Shown here piece after piece: positions 33,013-41,845 of a stretch of 64,000 bases of DNA (the stretch's first letter is position 1; the number at the start of each line of letters is the position of its first letter). Source of the stretch: Thalassospira lucentensis (GTDB lineage: Bacteria > Pseudomonadota > Alphaproteobacteria > Rhodospirillales > Thalassospiraceae); assembly GCF_032921865.1 (NCBI RefSeq), contig NZ_CP136684.1, positions 3,011,001 through 3,075,000 of the forward strand, given 5' to 3'. The notes beneath the pieces were generated by a model, which was given only the letters and a program-made list of their open reading frames with translations, did no database searches and was not told the origin of the DNA. The translations under genes and the position numbers were made by a program.

Positions 33013-33039
33013 AAAAGGCCGGGGTTTTCCCGGCCTTTT
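33013..33039. terminator. Bidirectional intrinsic terminator
   Basis: AAAAGGCCGGG (33013-33023) and CCCGGCCTTTT (33029-33039) form a perfect 11-bp stem with a GTTTT loop. It separates the dienelactone hydrolase gene from the convergent ABC transporter operon and can work in both directions. Confidence 0.85.
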
Positions 33040-33062
33040 GCGTATCTAAGCGGAGCCAGCTA

Positions 33063-33833
33063 TTAATTCGCAGGATTGCCGCGATTGGCCCATTTGGTCG
33101 ACCGGCGTTCGATGATGTTAAACAGCTCGTACATCGCAATCCCCATCACCGCGATCACCAGCAACCCGGCAAATACCAGCGGCATGTTGAATTTCGACGA
33201 TGCCGACAGCATCAGGTAACCGACGCCAAGGTTCGATGCGACGGTTTCCGAAATCACCGAACCGACAAAGGCCAGCGTGATCGCGACCTTGAGCGATGCA
33301 AAGAAATAGGGCATTGCACGCGGGAAGCCGACCTTGACCAGAATATCGCGTCGCGTCGCGCCAAGGGATCGCAACACATCGCGCAATTCGGGTTCAAGGG
33401 TCGCCAGCCCGGTCGCCACATTGACCACAATCGGGAAGAACGAAATCAGGAATGCGGTAATGATCGCCGGAACCGTGCCGATGCCAAACCACATCACAAG
33501 GACCGGGACCAGGGCGACCTTCGGGACCGAGTTAAACCCGACCAGAAGCGGATTGGCCGCGTCGTAAACCGCCTTGCTCGACCCCACCAGCGCCCCCAGA
33601 ATGACGCCAAACACAACCGCAATGGCAAAGCCCGCAAGCGTTGTATAAAGCGTCTGAAGCGCGTGCATCCAGATGGCGGCCCGAAATTCCCAGCCGACCA
33701 TGATGCTTTCGGACGGTGTTGGCAGGACATAGACCGGGATATTGAAAATCCGCACGATCAGTTCCCACAAAACAAAAAGCCCGATTGCGCTGAGCCACGG
33801 TGTTGCTTTCGCGAAGTCTTTTTTCTTGGTCAT
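33063..33833 (-). CDS. ABC transporter permease (NitT/TauT, SsuC-like)
   Basis: Inner-membrane permease of an importer of the nitrate/sulfonate/taurine type. I start at ATG 33833 (MTKKKDFAKATPW, 256 residues), with GGAAGG upstream; an earlier frame start would overlap the ATPase gene end. Five to six membrane segments are visible, and the EAA-type loop is LRSLGATRRDILVKVGFPRAMP (about 165-186). It is the third gene of the operon, 16 bp after the ATPase. Confidence 0.93.
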   Translation of the reverse strand: MTKKKDFAKATPWLSAIGLFVLWELIVRIFNIPVYVLPTPSESIMVGWEFRAAIWMHALQTLYTTLAGFAIAVVFGVILGALVGSSKAVYDAANPLLVGFNSVPKVALVPVLVMWFGIGTVPAIITAFLISFFPIVVNVATGLATLEPELRDVLRSLGATRRDILVKVGFPRAMPYFFASLKVAITLAFVGSVISETVASNLGVGYLMLSASSKFNMPLVFAGLLVIAVMGIAMYELFNIIERRSTKWANRGNPAN

Positions 33834-33849
33834 GATGCAAAGCCTTCCG

Positions 33850-34635
33850 TTATGCCGCGCGCACGTCACGGATGTGACTGCGCAATTCGTGGACCAGATC
33901 GGTGAAAGGCTGCGTGAATGTCGTTTCCTGATCCCGCGGGCGGGGCAGGGTGTTTTCCCGCTGCACCAGAATCATGCCGGGGCGCTTTGACATCACATAG
34001 ATCGTATCGGCCAGATAGGCCGCTTCGCGCAGATCATGCGTCACAAGGATGACGGTAAAGGGCCGCACCATCCAAAGATTTTGCAGGATGTCCCAAAGCT
34101 CTTCGCGGGTGAAGGCATCAAGCGCGCCGAACGGCTCGTCCAGCATCAGAAGATCGGGTTCATGGATCAGCGACCGGCAAAGCGATGCGCGTTGCTGCAT
34201 CCCGCCCGACAATTCCCACGGATATTTGTCTTCATGCCCGGCAAGCCCGACACTGGCCAGAAGCTTTCGCGCGCGGTCTTCGTATTCGGCACGGTGCTTG
34301 CGCAGGCGGTTGCGATGCGGTTTGACGATTTCCATCGGCAGCAGCACGTTATCAAGGGTCGTGCGCCATGGCAGAAGGGTCGGGTTCTGGAATGCCATGC
34401 CAACGATTTTAAGCGGCCCGGAAACCTCCTTGTTATCGACGATAACCGTGCCTTCGCTGGGTGGCATCAGTCCCGATACCAGTTTCAGCAGCGATGACTT
34501 GCCACATCCCGAAGGACCGACAACGGCGATAAATTCGCCCTTGTTGATCTTCATGTTTGTTGTTTCCAATGCCAGATCGTCACCTTCGCTGTAACGAAGC
34601 CGGACATTGTTAAGTTCGACAAAGCTGTTCGACAC
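33850..34635 (-). CDS. ABC transporter ATP-binding protein (NitT/TauT type)
   Basis: The 261-residue cytosolic ATPase energises the importer. Walker A is GPSGCGKSS (40-48), the signature motif LSGGMQQRASLCRSL, Walker B LLMLDEPFGALD and the H-loop VTHDLREA. The Q-loop is AFQNPTLLPW. Close spacing to the permease (16 bp) and a hairpin-containing gap to the binding-protein gene upstream define a three-gene operon. Confidence 0.95.
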   Translation of the reverse strand: MSNSFVELNNVRLRYSEGDDLALETTNMKINKGEFIAVVGPSGCGKSSLLKLVSGLMPPSEGTVIVDNKEVSGPLKIVGMAFQNPTLLPWRTTLDNVLLPMEIVKPHRNRLRKHRAEYEDRARKLLASVGLAGHEDKYPWELSGGMQQRASLCRSLIHEPDLLMLDEPFGALDAFTREELWDILQNLWMVRPFTVILVTHDLREAAYLADTIYVMSKRPGMILVQRENTLPRPRDQETTFTQPFTDLVHELRSHIRDVRAA

Positions 34636-34681
34636 GGCAGTCAGTCCCCCTGCGTATCATTATTTGTGATTTCTTATGGAT

Positions 34682-34704
34682 CGGGGCCGGTTCGCCCGGC
34701 CCCG
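34682..34704. other. GC-rich intercistronic hairpin between binding-protein and ATPase genes
   Basis: CGGGGCCGG (34682-34690) pairs with CCGGCCCCG (34696-34704) around a 5-base loop. On the operon (minus) strand no T run follows, so it is better read as an mRNA-stabilising element that keeps the binding-protein message more abundant than the downstream genes, as known for malE-malF REP elements. This role is inferred. Confidence 0.45.
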
Positions 34705-34726
34705 TTTGCGTTGTCTGACGTGCCGA

Positions 34727-35749
34727 TTATTTCAGCATGCGGTCTTTTTCGCCGGGCATGAAGATGTCGGTGAAGATGTCCGCAACGGTTGGCTTGTTTT
34801 CAATGCCAAATGCCAGGCTGACCTGATCAATCGCCTTGTTCATGCGATCGGTCTTGATCAGGCCCATGCCTTCTTTAAGCGTCACCTCGGTCACAACGTT
34901 TTCGTCAATCGTCATCTGAAGGCGCTGCAATTCAAGGGCCGGGTCAATCAGCGGATCGGTTTCCTTAAGTGCTGCAATGGCTTCTTCGGGGTTGGCAATC
35001 GCATCACGCCATCCCTTGACGACCGCACGCAGGAACGCACGCAGTTCTTCCGGATGGTTTTCCATCATGTCGGGCGATGCGATCATCGCGTTGCCATAGA
35101 AATCCATGCCGTAATCGAAATACTTGAAAACGGTCAGGTCGTCCTTGGAAATACCCTGCGCCTGAAGGTTCAGGATCGATGTGAAATAGTGGCCGGTGAT
35201 CGCATCAACGTCACCACGCACCAGCATCGGTTCGCGCAGCGGCGGGTCCATGCTTTCCCATTTGACATCGTCAAGTTTAAGCCCGGTTGCCTGTGCAAAG
35301 GCCGGGAACAGCTTGCGCGATGCATCAAATACCGGCGCGCCAAGCGTTTTGCCAATCAGGTCCTCGGGCTTGGTGATGCCGCTTTTCTTCAGCATGAAAA
35401 GCGAGAAGGGCGGGCGGTCATAGACCATGAAGATCGACTTCATCGCACGGTCGGGGTTCGATGCATTGAATTCCAGCATCGAGTTGATATCGGCAAATCC
35501 GACATCATAGGCGCCGCTGGCAACGCGCGTGATAGAACCGACCGATCCGTTGCCCGAATCAATCGTGACATCAAGGCCTTCATCGTCGAAATAGCCCTTT
35601 TTCTTGGCCAGCACATAGGGTGCTGCCGGGCCTTCGAATTTCCAGTCGAGTGTGAATTTGATCGCCATCTGCGCCATCGCGGATTGCGCACCAAGTGCAA
35701 CGGCAATGCCGACGGTCGCGCCAAGTAGCCGCGCTTTAAGTCTCACCAT
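34727..35749 (-). CDS. ABC transporter substrate-binding protein (NMT1/THI5-like)
   Basis: Periplasmic solute receptor for the importer. From ATG 35749 (AGGAGG 7 bp upstream) it is 340 residues with a Sec signal peptide (MVRLKARLLGATVGIAVALG, cleavage near AMA-Q). The core FTLDWKFEGPAAPYVLAKKK, YFDDEGLDVTIDSGNGSVGS and YDVGFADINSMLEF place it in the NMT1/THI5-like group that includes receptors for pyrimidine precursors, taurine and nitrate. The ligand cannot be read from sequence. It is the first gene of the operon. Confidence 0.93.
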   Translation of the reverse strand: MVRLKARLLGATVGIAVALGAQSAMAQMAIKFTLDWKFEGPAAPYVLAKKKGYFDDEGLDVTIDSGNGSVGSITRVASGAYDVGFADINSMLEFNASNPDRAMKSIFMVYDRPPFSLFMLKKSGITKPEDLIGKTLGAPVFDASRKLFPAFAQATGLKLDDVKWESMDPPLREPMLVRGDVDAITGHYFTSILNLQAQGISKDDLTVFKYFDYGMDFYGNAMIASPDMMENHPEELRAFLRAVVKGWRDAIANPEEAIAALKETDPLIDPALELQRLQMTIDENVVTEVTLKEGMGLIKTDRMNKAIDQVSLAFGIENKPTVADIFTDIFMPGEKDRMLK

Positions 35750-35898
35750 TAATGAAGCCTCCTGTTTCGGGTCTTTTTGACGACCCATTGACCGAATGAT
35801 ACCCCTGATCGCACAGCAATGCCTGTGCCAAATCCCTTTTTTGTCGGTTTTCCTGATATGAAGGGACTGTTACGGGGAGAGTACGGTTGTTTAATAAA

Positions 35899-35930
35899 TG
35901 GTCAATGGGGTAAATTGACCAAAAATTATA
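35899..35930 (-). promoter_or_regulatory. Operator palindrome and -10 box of the ABC importer operon
   Basis: TGGTCAAT (35899-35906) and ATTGACCA (35914-35921) form a perfect 8-bp inverted repeat with a 7-base spacer. On the minus strand a perfect -10 box TATAAT lies at 35930-35925, placing the palindrome over the predicted transcription start, as expected for a repressor operator. A third ATTGACC-like copy occurs near 35787. No good -35 box is seen, and no regulator gene is adjacent. Confidence 0.5.
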
Positions 35931-36014
35931 CAGAAATTCTTGATAATCGCCTTTGAAGATGGCGGTCCCATCAAATCGCTTGCACATGGAAACGGATTTG
36001 GGCATATCGCCATC

Positions 36015-36734
36015 ATGCTTACAAAATCGATCAACCGTTTTTATAAAAAAGCCGAAGCCGTGCGCGACGAAGATGCGCAGGGCTGGCGTATTCATCTGGA
36101 CGGAAGGCCTGTAAAATCACCGTCCAAGGCCGAATTCGTATTGCCCGCCGAACGGCTGGCGCATGAAATTGCGGCCGAATGGGATGCGCAGGGCGAAAAG
36201 GTTCTGCCGACCACGATGCCGATCATGCAACTGGCCGCGACCGCGATTGACCGGGTGCGCCCGCACCGGTTTGCGGTGATTGCGGAACTGACCGGGTTTG
36301 GCCGGTCTGACCTGTTATGCTATCGCGCATCTTTCCCCGATGATCTTGTGCGCCAGCAGGCCGAAGCTTGGCAGCCGTTACTTGACTGGGCGCATCATGA
36401 ACTGGGTATTTCGCTGAAAGTGACCGAAGGCGTCATGCCGATCACGCAGGAAGACGAGGCCCTTCTGCGCATTCAGGACGAGATCGAGGCGCTTGATGAT
36501 TACCATCTGACAGCCCTTCACACCCTGACGACGGTTTCGGGATCGGTCATCATCGGTCTGGCAACCCTGCGGGGCCGGATCAGTGCCGAAGAGGCGTTTG
36601 AAGTTTCCCAGCTTGATGAAAGCTATTCCATCGAACATTGGGGGGCCGACGCCGAGGCCGTCGCACGCCGCGAACGCCACCGGGCCGAATTGCTGGCGGC
36701 GGGGCGGTATCTTGATCTGATCGGGCAGCGATAA
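36015..36734 (+). CDS. ATP12-family F1-ATPase assembly chaperone
   Basis: ATP12 proteins bind the alpha subunit during F1-ATPase assembly; they occur in mitochondria and alphaproteobacteria. From ATG 36015 the product is 239 residues: INRFYKKAEAVRDEDAQGWR near the N-terminus, LDGRPVKSPSKAEFVLP, PIMQLAATAIDRV and the C-terminal SQLDESYSIEHWGADAEA all match the family pattern. The ribosome site is weak. An upstream in-frame ATG at 35940 lies in the importer promoter and is less likely. Confidence 0.9.
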   Translation: MLTKSINRFYKKAEAVRDEDAQGWRIHLDGRPVKSPSKAEFVLPAERLAHEIAAEWDAQGEKVLPTTMPIMQLAATAIDRVRPHRFAVIAELTGFGRSDLLCYRASFPDDLVRQQAEAWQPLLDWAHHELGISLKVTEGVMPITQEDEALLRIQDEIEALDDYHLTALHTLTTVSGSVIIGLATLRGRISAEEAFEVSQLDESYSIEHWGADAEAVARRERHRAELLAAGRYLDLIGQR

Positions 36735-36750
36735 ACATTCGTTGCCCTGA

Positions 36751-37728
36751 TCAATTCATCCATTTCGCGATCATTCTGTGTTGTACGGCTGCCTGTGCCG
36801 CCATCCGGTAATAGGACAGCAATTCGCGCATTGGCGATGACATCCGGTCAAAACCGGAAATGAACGCGACAATAATCCCGACCGATGTTTCGCCCTTGAT
36901 CGCAAGATAACCACCGACGACCAGCACGCAAAGCGGTGCAAGGGCATTCAGCAGATTGATCAGGGTTTTCATCCCGAACTTGAGGATGAAAAACCACATG
37001 CGGTTGTTATAAAGATAACTGATGCCGCGATGGATCGGGTCCAGAAGTTCCTTGTGATCGTCATCTTCGCCCGGGTGGAGTTCGCTTAGCTCGTCGCTGA
37101 CTTCGCGCATTTTTTCCACGCGCTTTTCAATCAGCCGGTTGATCTGTTTTTGAATGACCGGCACCAATGCGATTTGCGGGATCAGGGCAAGAATGCCGAT
37201 CAGACCAATGATCGGCTCGACACTGACCATATAGCCGATCCCGAAAATCAGCATCCCGGCATTGACGACCGGCTGCGAAAGGCCATCGCCCACAAACCCG
37301 CCGAGTTTTTCGATTTCTGATCCGATGATCGAAACCGCCCGGCCGTTTTCGCCTTCGCCATTGCCGGTGCGGTCTTCGGCGTAAAGGCGGCTGAGATGGC
37401 GGCGGTTATGACGGATCGCACTTTCACTGAGCCAGCCTTCGTAAATCCGAAGCGTGAATTTGGCCGCCGACTGCACCAGCACCACCGCCAGATAGATCAC
37501 CGCCAGTACGGTCAGAAGCGACATGTCCTGTTTGCTGATCGCATCATCGACAAGCCTGCGTTGCAGTTCCAGCGGCACAATGCCAAGAACGGCAACCGAT
37601 ATGGCAATCAGGCAGACAACGATCTGGTGCCGGCCACTCATCAGCCAGATATAACGCCATAAGGATTGCGCAGGGCGATCATCGCCGGTGGATTTCGGCT
37701 CGTGCGGGCGGATGCGAAACAGCTTCAT
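36751..37728 (-). CDS. ABC exporter-type transmembrane domain protein lacking an ATPase domain
   Basis: The 325-residue protein has the layout of an ABC type-1 exporter membrane domain: about six hydrophobic segments starting at VVCLIAISVAVLGIV and ending near YYRMAAQAAVQHRMI, where a nucleotide-binding domain would normally begin. Instead the frame stops (KWMN) and the next DNA is the 3' end of the ATP12 gene, so no ATPase domain or frameshifted remnant follows. It may pair with an ATPase encoded elsewhere or be a degenerate exporter. An acidic loop (HPGEDDDHKELLD) lies near residue 215. Confidence 0.85.
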   Translation of the reverse strand: MKLFRIRPHEPKSTGDDRPAQSLWRYIWLMSGRHQIVVCLIAISVAVLGIVPLELQRRLVDDAISKQDMSLLTVLAVIYLAVVLVQSAAKFTLRIYEGWLSESAIRHNRRHLSRLYAEDRTGNGEGENGRAVSIIGSEIEKLGGFVGDGLSQPVVNAGMLIFGIGYMVSVEPIIGLIGILALIPQIALVPVIQKQINRLIEKRVEKMREVSDELSELHPGEDDDHKELLDPIHRGISYLYNNRMWFFILKFGMKTLINLLNALAPLCVLVVGGYLAIKGETSVGIIVAFISGFDRMSSPMRELLSYYRMAAQAAVQHRMIAKWMN

Positions 37729-38035
37729 GAAAGGACCGTTCTGGTGGATATCATAAGGCCTTAACGCGCCAGAACCCGTTTGGTGCCCGCACCGTTCGAA
37801 ATGCCGGTATTTCCCGACCGGCTTCTAGACTTTAGTCCAGCCCGCCCACACATATCGCAATGACGTTAGGGAAATCAGGCCTTTGCGGGCCATTTTGTTC
37901 CTGTACCAGACTGTGAAAAATAATTGGCATTCCAGTACCGAATAATGCTATTTCAATTCATCATTCAGATTGCATCACCGGCATGACCACCGTCATGAAT
38001 GCATTCCGGGCGGCCCAAAATAAGGATCACGCAAT
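37729..38035. other. Intergenic region upstream of pccB
   Basis: A 307-bp divergent gap between the exporter-domain gene and pccB. It holds CATGAC/GTCATG (37982-37997), a 6-bp inverted repeat with a 4-base spacer about 40 bp before pccB, and the near-palindrome CTAGACTTTAGTCCAG near 37826. No clear promoter boxes and no TTTGCAAA (PccR-type) site are seen. ATAAGGA precedes the pccB start. Confidence 0.4.
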
Positions 38036-39568
38036 ATGCAGGATATTATCGCCAAGCTCGAAGCCAAACGCGCAGAGGCGGCCATGGGCGGCGGCCAGCG
38101 CCGCATCGACAATCAGCATGCCAAGGGCAAACTGACCGCGCGCGAACGGCTTGATGTGCTTCTTGACGAAGGCTCGTTCGAGGAATGGGACATGTTTGTC
38201 GAACATGATTGCGTTGATTTCGGCATGACCGAAAACCGCATTCCGGGCGATGGCGTGGTCACCGGGCATGGCACGATCAATGGCCGTCTGGTGTTTGTCT
38301 TTTCACAGGATTTCACCGTGTTCGGTGGTGCGCTTTCGGGCGCGCATGCGCGCAAGATCTGCAAGATCATGGATCAGGCGATGAAGGTCGGTGCACCGGT
38401 GATCGGGCTTAACGATTCCGGCGGTGCGCGTATTCAGGAAGGTGTCGAAAGCCTTGCCGGTTATGCCGATGTGTTCCAGCGCAATGTCGAGGCATCCGGT
38501 GTTATCCCGCAAATTTCCCTGATCATGGGGCCGTGTGCGGGCGGGGCGGTCTATAGCCCGGCCATGACCGACTTTATTTTCATGGTCAAGGACAGTTCAT
38601 ACATGTTCGTGACCGGCCCGGACGTGGTCAAGACCGTGACGCACGAGGAAGTCACTCACGAGGAACTTGGCGGGGCGATGACCCATACCAGCATTTCCGG
38701 TGTGGCCGATCTGGCGTTTGAAAACGATGTTGATCTGCTGTTGCAGACCCGTCGTTTCATGGATTTCCTGCCGCTATCCAATAAGGAAAAGCCGCCCGCA
38801 CGTCTGTGTGAAGACCCGATCATGCGCGATGATTTCTCGCTTGATACGCTGGTTCCTGAAAATCCCAACATGCCCTATGACATGAAGGAACTGATCACAA
38901 AGGTCGTAGATGAAGGCGACTTTTATGAAATTCAGCCCGATCATGCCAAAAACATCATTATCGGTATGGGGCGCATGGATGGCCGCACGGTTGGCATCGT
39001 CGCCAATCAGCCGATGGTTCTGGCCGGTTGCCTTGATATTGCATCCTCGAAAAAGGCCGCGCGGTTTGTACGGTTCTGTGATGCCTATAACATCCCGATT
39101 GTCACCTTTGTCGATGTGCCGGGCTTCATGCCGGGGACCGCACAGGAATATGGTGGCATCATCAAGCACGGTGCCAAACTGCTTTATGCCTATGCCGAGG
39201 CGACGGTGCCAAAGGTCACCGTCATCACCCGCAAGGCTTATGGCGGGGCTTATGACGTGATGGCATCCAAACATCTGCGCGGTGACGTCAACTATGCCTG
39301 GCCGACCGCTGAAATCGCGGTGATGGGGCCAAAGGGTGCGGTGGAAATCATTTTCCGGGCCGATATGAACGACCCGGCCAAGATCGAGGCCCGCACCGAA
39401 GAATACCGTGAAAAATTTGCCAACCCGTTTGTCGCGGGGCGCAAGGGTTTCATTGACGATGTCATCATGCCGCATGGCACGCGCAGGCGTGTGTGCAAGG
39501 CGCTTGGCATGCTGCGCAACAAGGACATCAAGAACCCGGCCCGCAAACACGGCAACATTCCGCTTTAA
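38036..39568 (+). CDS. pccB: Propionyl-CoA carboxylase beta subunit
   Basis: The carboxyltransferase subunit moves CO2 from biotin to propionyl-CoA, giving methylmalonyl-CoA. The 510-residue protein starts [20 protein letters not shown] and contains [20 protein letters not shown] and [16 protein letters not shown] (oxyanion and acyl-CoA pocket) and the C-terminal carboxybiotin half with [20 protein letters not shown]. The length matches PccB rather than the shorter AccD. pccA follows after 29 bp. Confidence 0.95.
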   Translation: MQDIIAKLEAKRAEAAMGGGQRRIDNQHAKGKLTARERLDVLLDEGSFEEWDMFVEHDCVDFGMTENRIPGDGVVTGHGTINGRLVFVFSQDFTVFGGALSGAHARKICKIMDQAMKVGAPVIGLNDSGGARIQEGVESLAGYADVFQRNVEASGVIPQISLIMGPCAGGAVYSPAMTDFIFMVKDSSYMFVTGPDVVKTVTHEEVTHEELGGAMTHTSISGVADLAFENDVDLLLQTRRFMDFLPLSNKEKPPARLCEDPIMRDDFSLDTLVPENPNMPYDMKELITKVVDEGDFYEIQPDHAKNIIIGMGRMDGRTVGIVANQPMVLAGCLDIASSKKAARFVRFCDAYNIPIVTFVDVPGFMPGTAQEYGGIIKHGAKLLYAYAEATVPKVTVITRKAYGGAYDVMASKHLRGDVNYAWPTAEIAVMGPKGAVEIIFRADMNDPAKIEARTEEYREKFANPFVAGRKGFIDDVIMPHGTRRRVCKALGMLRNKDIKNPARKHGNIPL

Positions 39569-39597
39569 CCCGCGACGTCAAATTGGGAGCAAACAAT

Positions 39598-41604
39598 ATG
39601 TTCAAGAAAATCCTGATTGCCAACCGCGGTGAAATTGCCTGCCGCGTGATCAAATCAGCCCGTAAAATGGGCATTGCCACGGTCGCGGTTTATTCCGATG
39701 CCGATAAAAATGCCCTGCATGTGCAGATGGCCGACGAAGCCGTGCATATTGGTCCGGCGCCATCCAACCAGTCCTATCTGGTGATTGATAAAATCATCGA
39801 TGCCTGCAAATCGACAGGGGCGGAGGCCGTCCATCCCGGCTATGGCTTCCTTTCGGAAAATCAGGCATTCGCCAAGGCGCTTGATGCCGCCAAAATCGCC
39901 TTCATCGGCCCGCCGGTTGGCGCGATTGCCGCGATGGGCGATAAGATCACATCGAAAAAAATCGCCGCTGAGGCCGGTGTTTCCACCGTTCCGGGCTATA
40001 TGGGCGTGATCAAGGATACTGCCGAGGCGATCAAAATTGCCAATGATGTCGGCTATCCGGTGATGTTGAAGGCATCGGCTGGTGGTGGTGGCAAGGGCAT
40101 GCGCATTGCGCGCAACGATGCCGAATGCCGCGAAGGGTTCGAGCGCGCCACGTCAGAAGCCGCAAGCTCCTTTGGCGATGATCGCGTCTTTATCGAGAAA
40201 TTCGTCGAAGAACCGCGCCATATCGAAATTCAGGTGCTTTGCGATAAACATGGTCACGGCATTTACCTTGGCGAACGCGAATGTTCGATCCAGCGCCGCC
40301 ATCAGAAAGTCGTCGAAGAAGCGCCGTCACCCTTTATCGACCCTGAAACCCGCAAGGCGATGGGTGAACAGGCCGTGGCACTGGCGCATGCGGTGGATTA
40401 CTGCTCCGCCGGGACGGTGGAATTCATCGTCGATAAGGACAAGAACTTCTACTTCCTTGAAATGAACACAAGGCTTCAGGTCGAACATCCGGTGACCGAG
40501 CTGGTGACCGGCGAGGATCTTGTGGAATGGATGATCAAAATCGCCAATGACGAAAAGCTGACGCTCGCGCAGGATGACGTCAAGCTGACCGGCTGGGCGA
40601 TGGAAACCCGCATCTATGCCGAGGACCCGTTTCGTGAATTCCTGCCTTCCACCGGGCGGTTGGTGCGGTATCAGCCCCCAGCCGAGAGCGCATCGGTGCG
40701 TGTCGATACCGGTGTCTATGAAGGCGGCGAAATTTCGATGTATTACGATCCGATGGTCGCCAAACTCGTGACTTACGGCGAAACCCGTGATGATGCGATT
40801 GCGGAAATGCGGGCCGCCCTTGATGCCTATTACATTCGCGGTATTTCGCACAATATCCCGTTTGTTGCCGCCGTCATGGCCAATAAACGGTTCCAGTCAG
40901 GCAACATCACCACCAATTTCATCGCCGAAGAATATCCCAACGGCTTTTCTGCCGATGATCTGCCCAATGATGATCCGGCGATGCTGGTTGTTGTTGCCGG
41001 ATACCTCAATCAGCGGGTGGCGGAACGCAATGCGCGGGTGACCGGGCAGGTCAGTGACCATCCGTTGACCATCGCCGAAAGCTGGGTCGCGGTATCGGGC
41101 GATGATCACACCGCATTCGATATCGAAATTGACGGTGTTAACAATGACTACATTGTTGCCATCGGGGATCGCAGTTATGGCGTTTCATCCGACTGGAAAA
41201 TCGGTGATGCGCTGTTTGTCGGCGAAATTGACGGTGCGCCGGTCTGCGTGCAGATCGATGTCGAGGGTGTCGGCTATCGCCTGTCGGCCAACGGCATCCA
41301 GCGCAGCTTCAAGGTGATGCTGCCCCGCGTGGCCGAATTGCAAAAACTGATGCCTTTCAAGGCACCGCCGGATATGTCAAACTTCCTGCTGTCCCCGATG
41401 CCGGGGCTGCTGGTCAAGGTATCGGTCACCGAAGGCCAGACCGTCCAACCAGGCGAGGAACTTTGCATCCTTGAGGCGATGAAAATGGAAAACGTGCTGA
41501 AGGCCGAAAGCAAAGGCGTTGTCAAAAAAATCCACGCCGAGCAGGGCGCGAACCTGTCGGTCGATGCGATCATCATCGAGTTTGAGAAAGACGAGGCAGC
41601 CTAG
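39598..41604 (+). CDS. pccA: Propionyl-CoA carboxylase alpha subunit (biotin carboxylase/carrier)
   Basis: The 668-residue protein couples biotin carboxylation with the carrier domain. ATG 39598 gives the family start MFKKILIANRGEIACRV; longer frames run back into pccB. Domains in order are biotin carboxylase (1-450, with GGGGKGMRIA and EMNTRLQVEHPVTE), a BT linker region that docks PccB, and the biotinyl domain with EAMKMEN and biotin-accepting Lys near residue 629. Together with pccB it forms a complete enzyme; mutase genes are not in the window. Confidence 0.95.
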   Translation: MFKKILIANRGEIACRVIKSARKMGIATVAVYSDADKNALHVQMADEAVHIGPAPSNQSYLVIDKIIDACKSTGAEAVHPGYGFLSENQAFAKALDAAKIAFIGPPVGAIAAMGDKITSKKIAAEAGVSTVPGYMGVIKDTAEAIKIANDVGYPVMLKASAGGGGKGMRIARNDAECREGFERATSEAASSFGDDRVFIEKFVEEPRHIEIQVLCDKHGHGIYLGERECSIQRRHQKVVEEAPSPFIDPETRKAMGEQAVALAHAVDYCSAGTVEFIVDKDKNFYFLEMNTRLQVEHPVTELVTGEDLVEWMIKIANDEKLTLAQDDVKLTGWAMETRIYAEDPFREFLPSTGRLVRYQPPAESASVRVDTGVYEGGEISMYYDPMVAKLVTYGETRDDAIAEMRAALDAYYIRGISHNIPFVAAVMANKRFQSGNITTNFIAEEYPNGFSADDLPNDDPAMLVVVAGYLNQRVAERNARVTGQVSDHPLTIAESWVAVSGDDHTAFDIEIDGVNNDYIVAIGDRSYGVSSDWKIGDALFVGEIDGAPVCVQIDVEGVGYRLSANGIQRSFKVMLPRVAELQKLMPFKAPPDMSNFLLSPMPGLLVKVSVTEGQTVQPGEELCILEAMKMENVLKAESKGVVKKIHAEQGANLSVDAIIIEFEKDEAA

Positions 41605-41646
41605 GCCGGATTGTCATCTGATCGGGCATTGACTGAAACGTGATCG

Positions 41647-41680
41647 GCGTCGGGGGAACATTCCCCCGGCGCTTTTTGTT
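41647..41680 (+). terminator. Intrinsic terminator after pccA
   Basis: GCGTCGGGGGAA (41647-41658) pairs with TTCCCCCGGCGC (41661-41672), including one T-G pair, and is followed by TTTTTGTT. Strong rho-independent terminator closing the pccBA operon. Confidence 0.85.
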
Positions 41681-41686
41681 TCATAC

Positions 41687-41724
41687 CTGTTCGATCGGAC
41701 GGGTTTGCAACCCCTTTCGAACAG
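41687..41724. other. Nested inverted repeats upstream of HAD gene
   Basis: CTGTTCGA (41687-41694) pairs with TCGAACAG (41717-41724), and within it GGGTT (41701-41705) pairs with AACCC (41709-41713). The nested stem lies directly after the pccA terminator and about 120 bp before the next gene. It could be a structured leader or a second termination element; no known riboswitch class is recognised. Confidence 0.35.
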
Positions 41725-41845
41725 TTGCAACGCATATTAAATACAGAAAACGGGGCTTTACGGCGATTTCCGGCTGACCTATGGTCGCGGATTGAGGCCC
41801 GATGCTTTGACATGGCCATCCAATAACAAGAAACGAGGGCTTGGA

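Noticed and set aside
35750-35898. TPP riboswitch in the leader of the NMT1/THI5-like importer operon
   Set aside because: The leader on the minus strand lacks the CTGAGA element and the paired conserved segments of the TPP class, so a thiamine link cannot be claimed from the leader.
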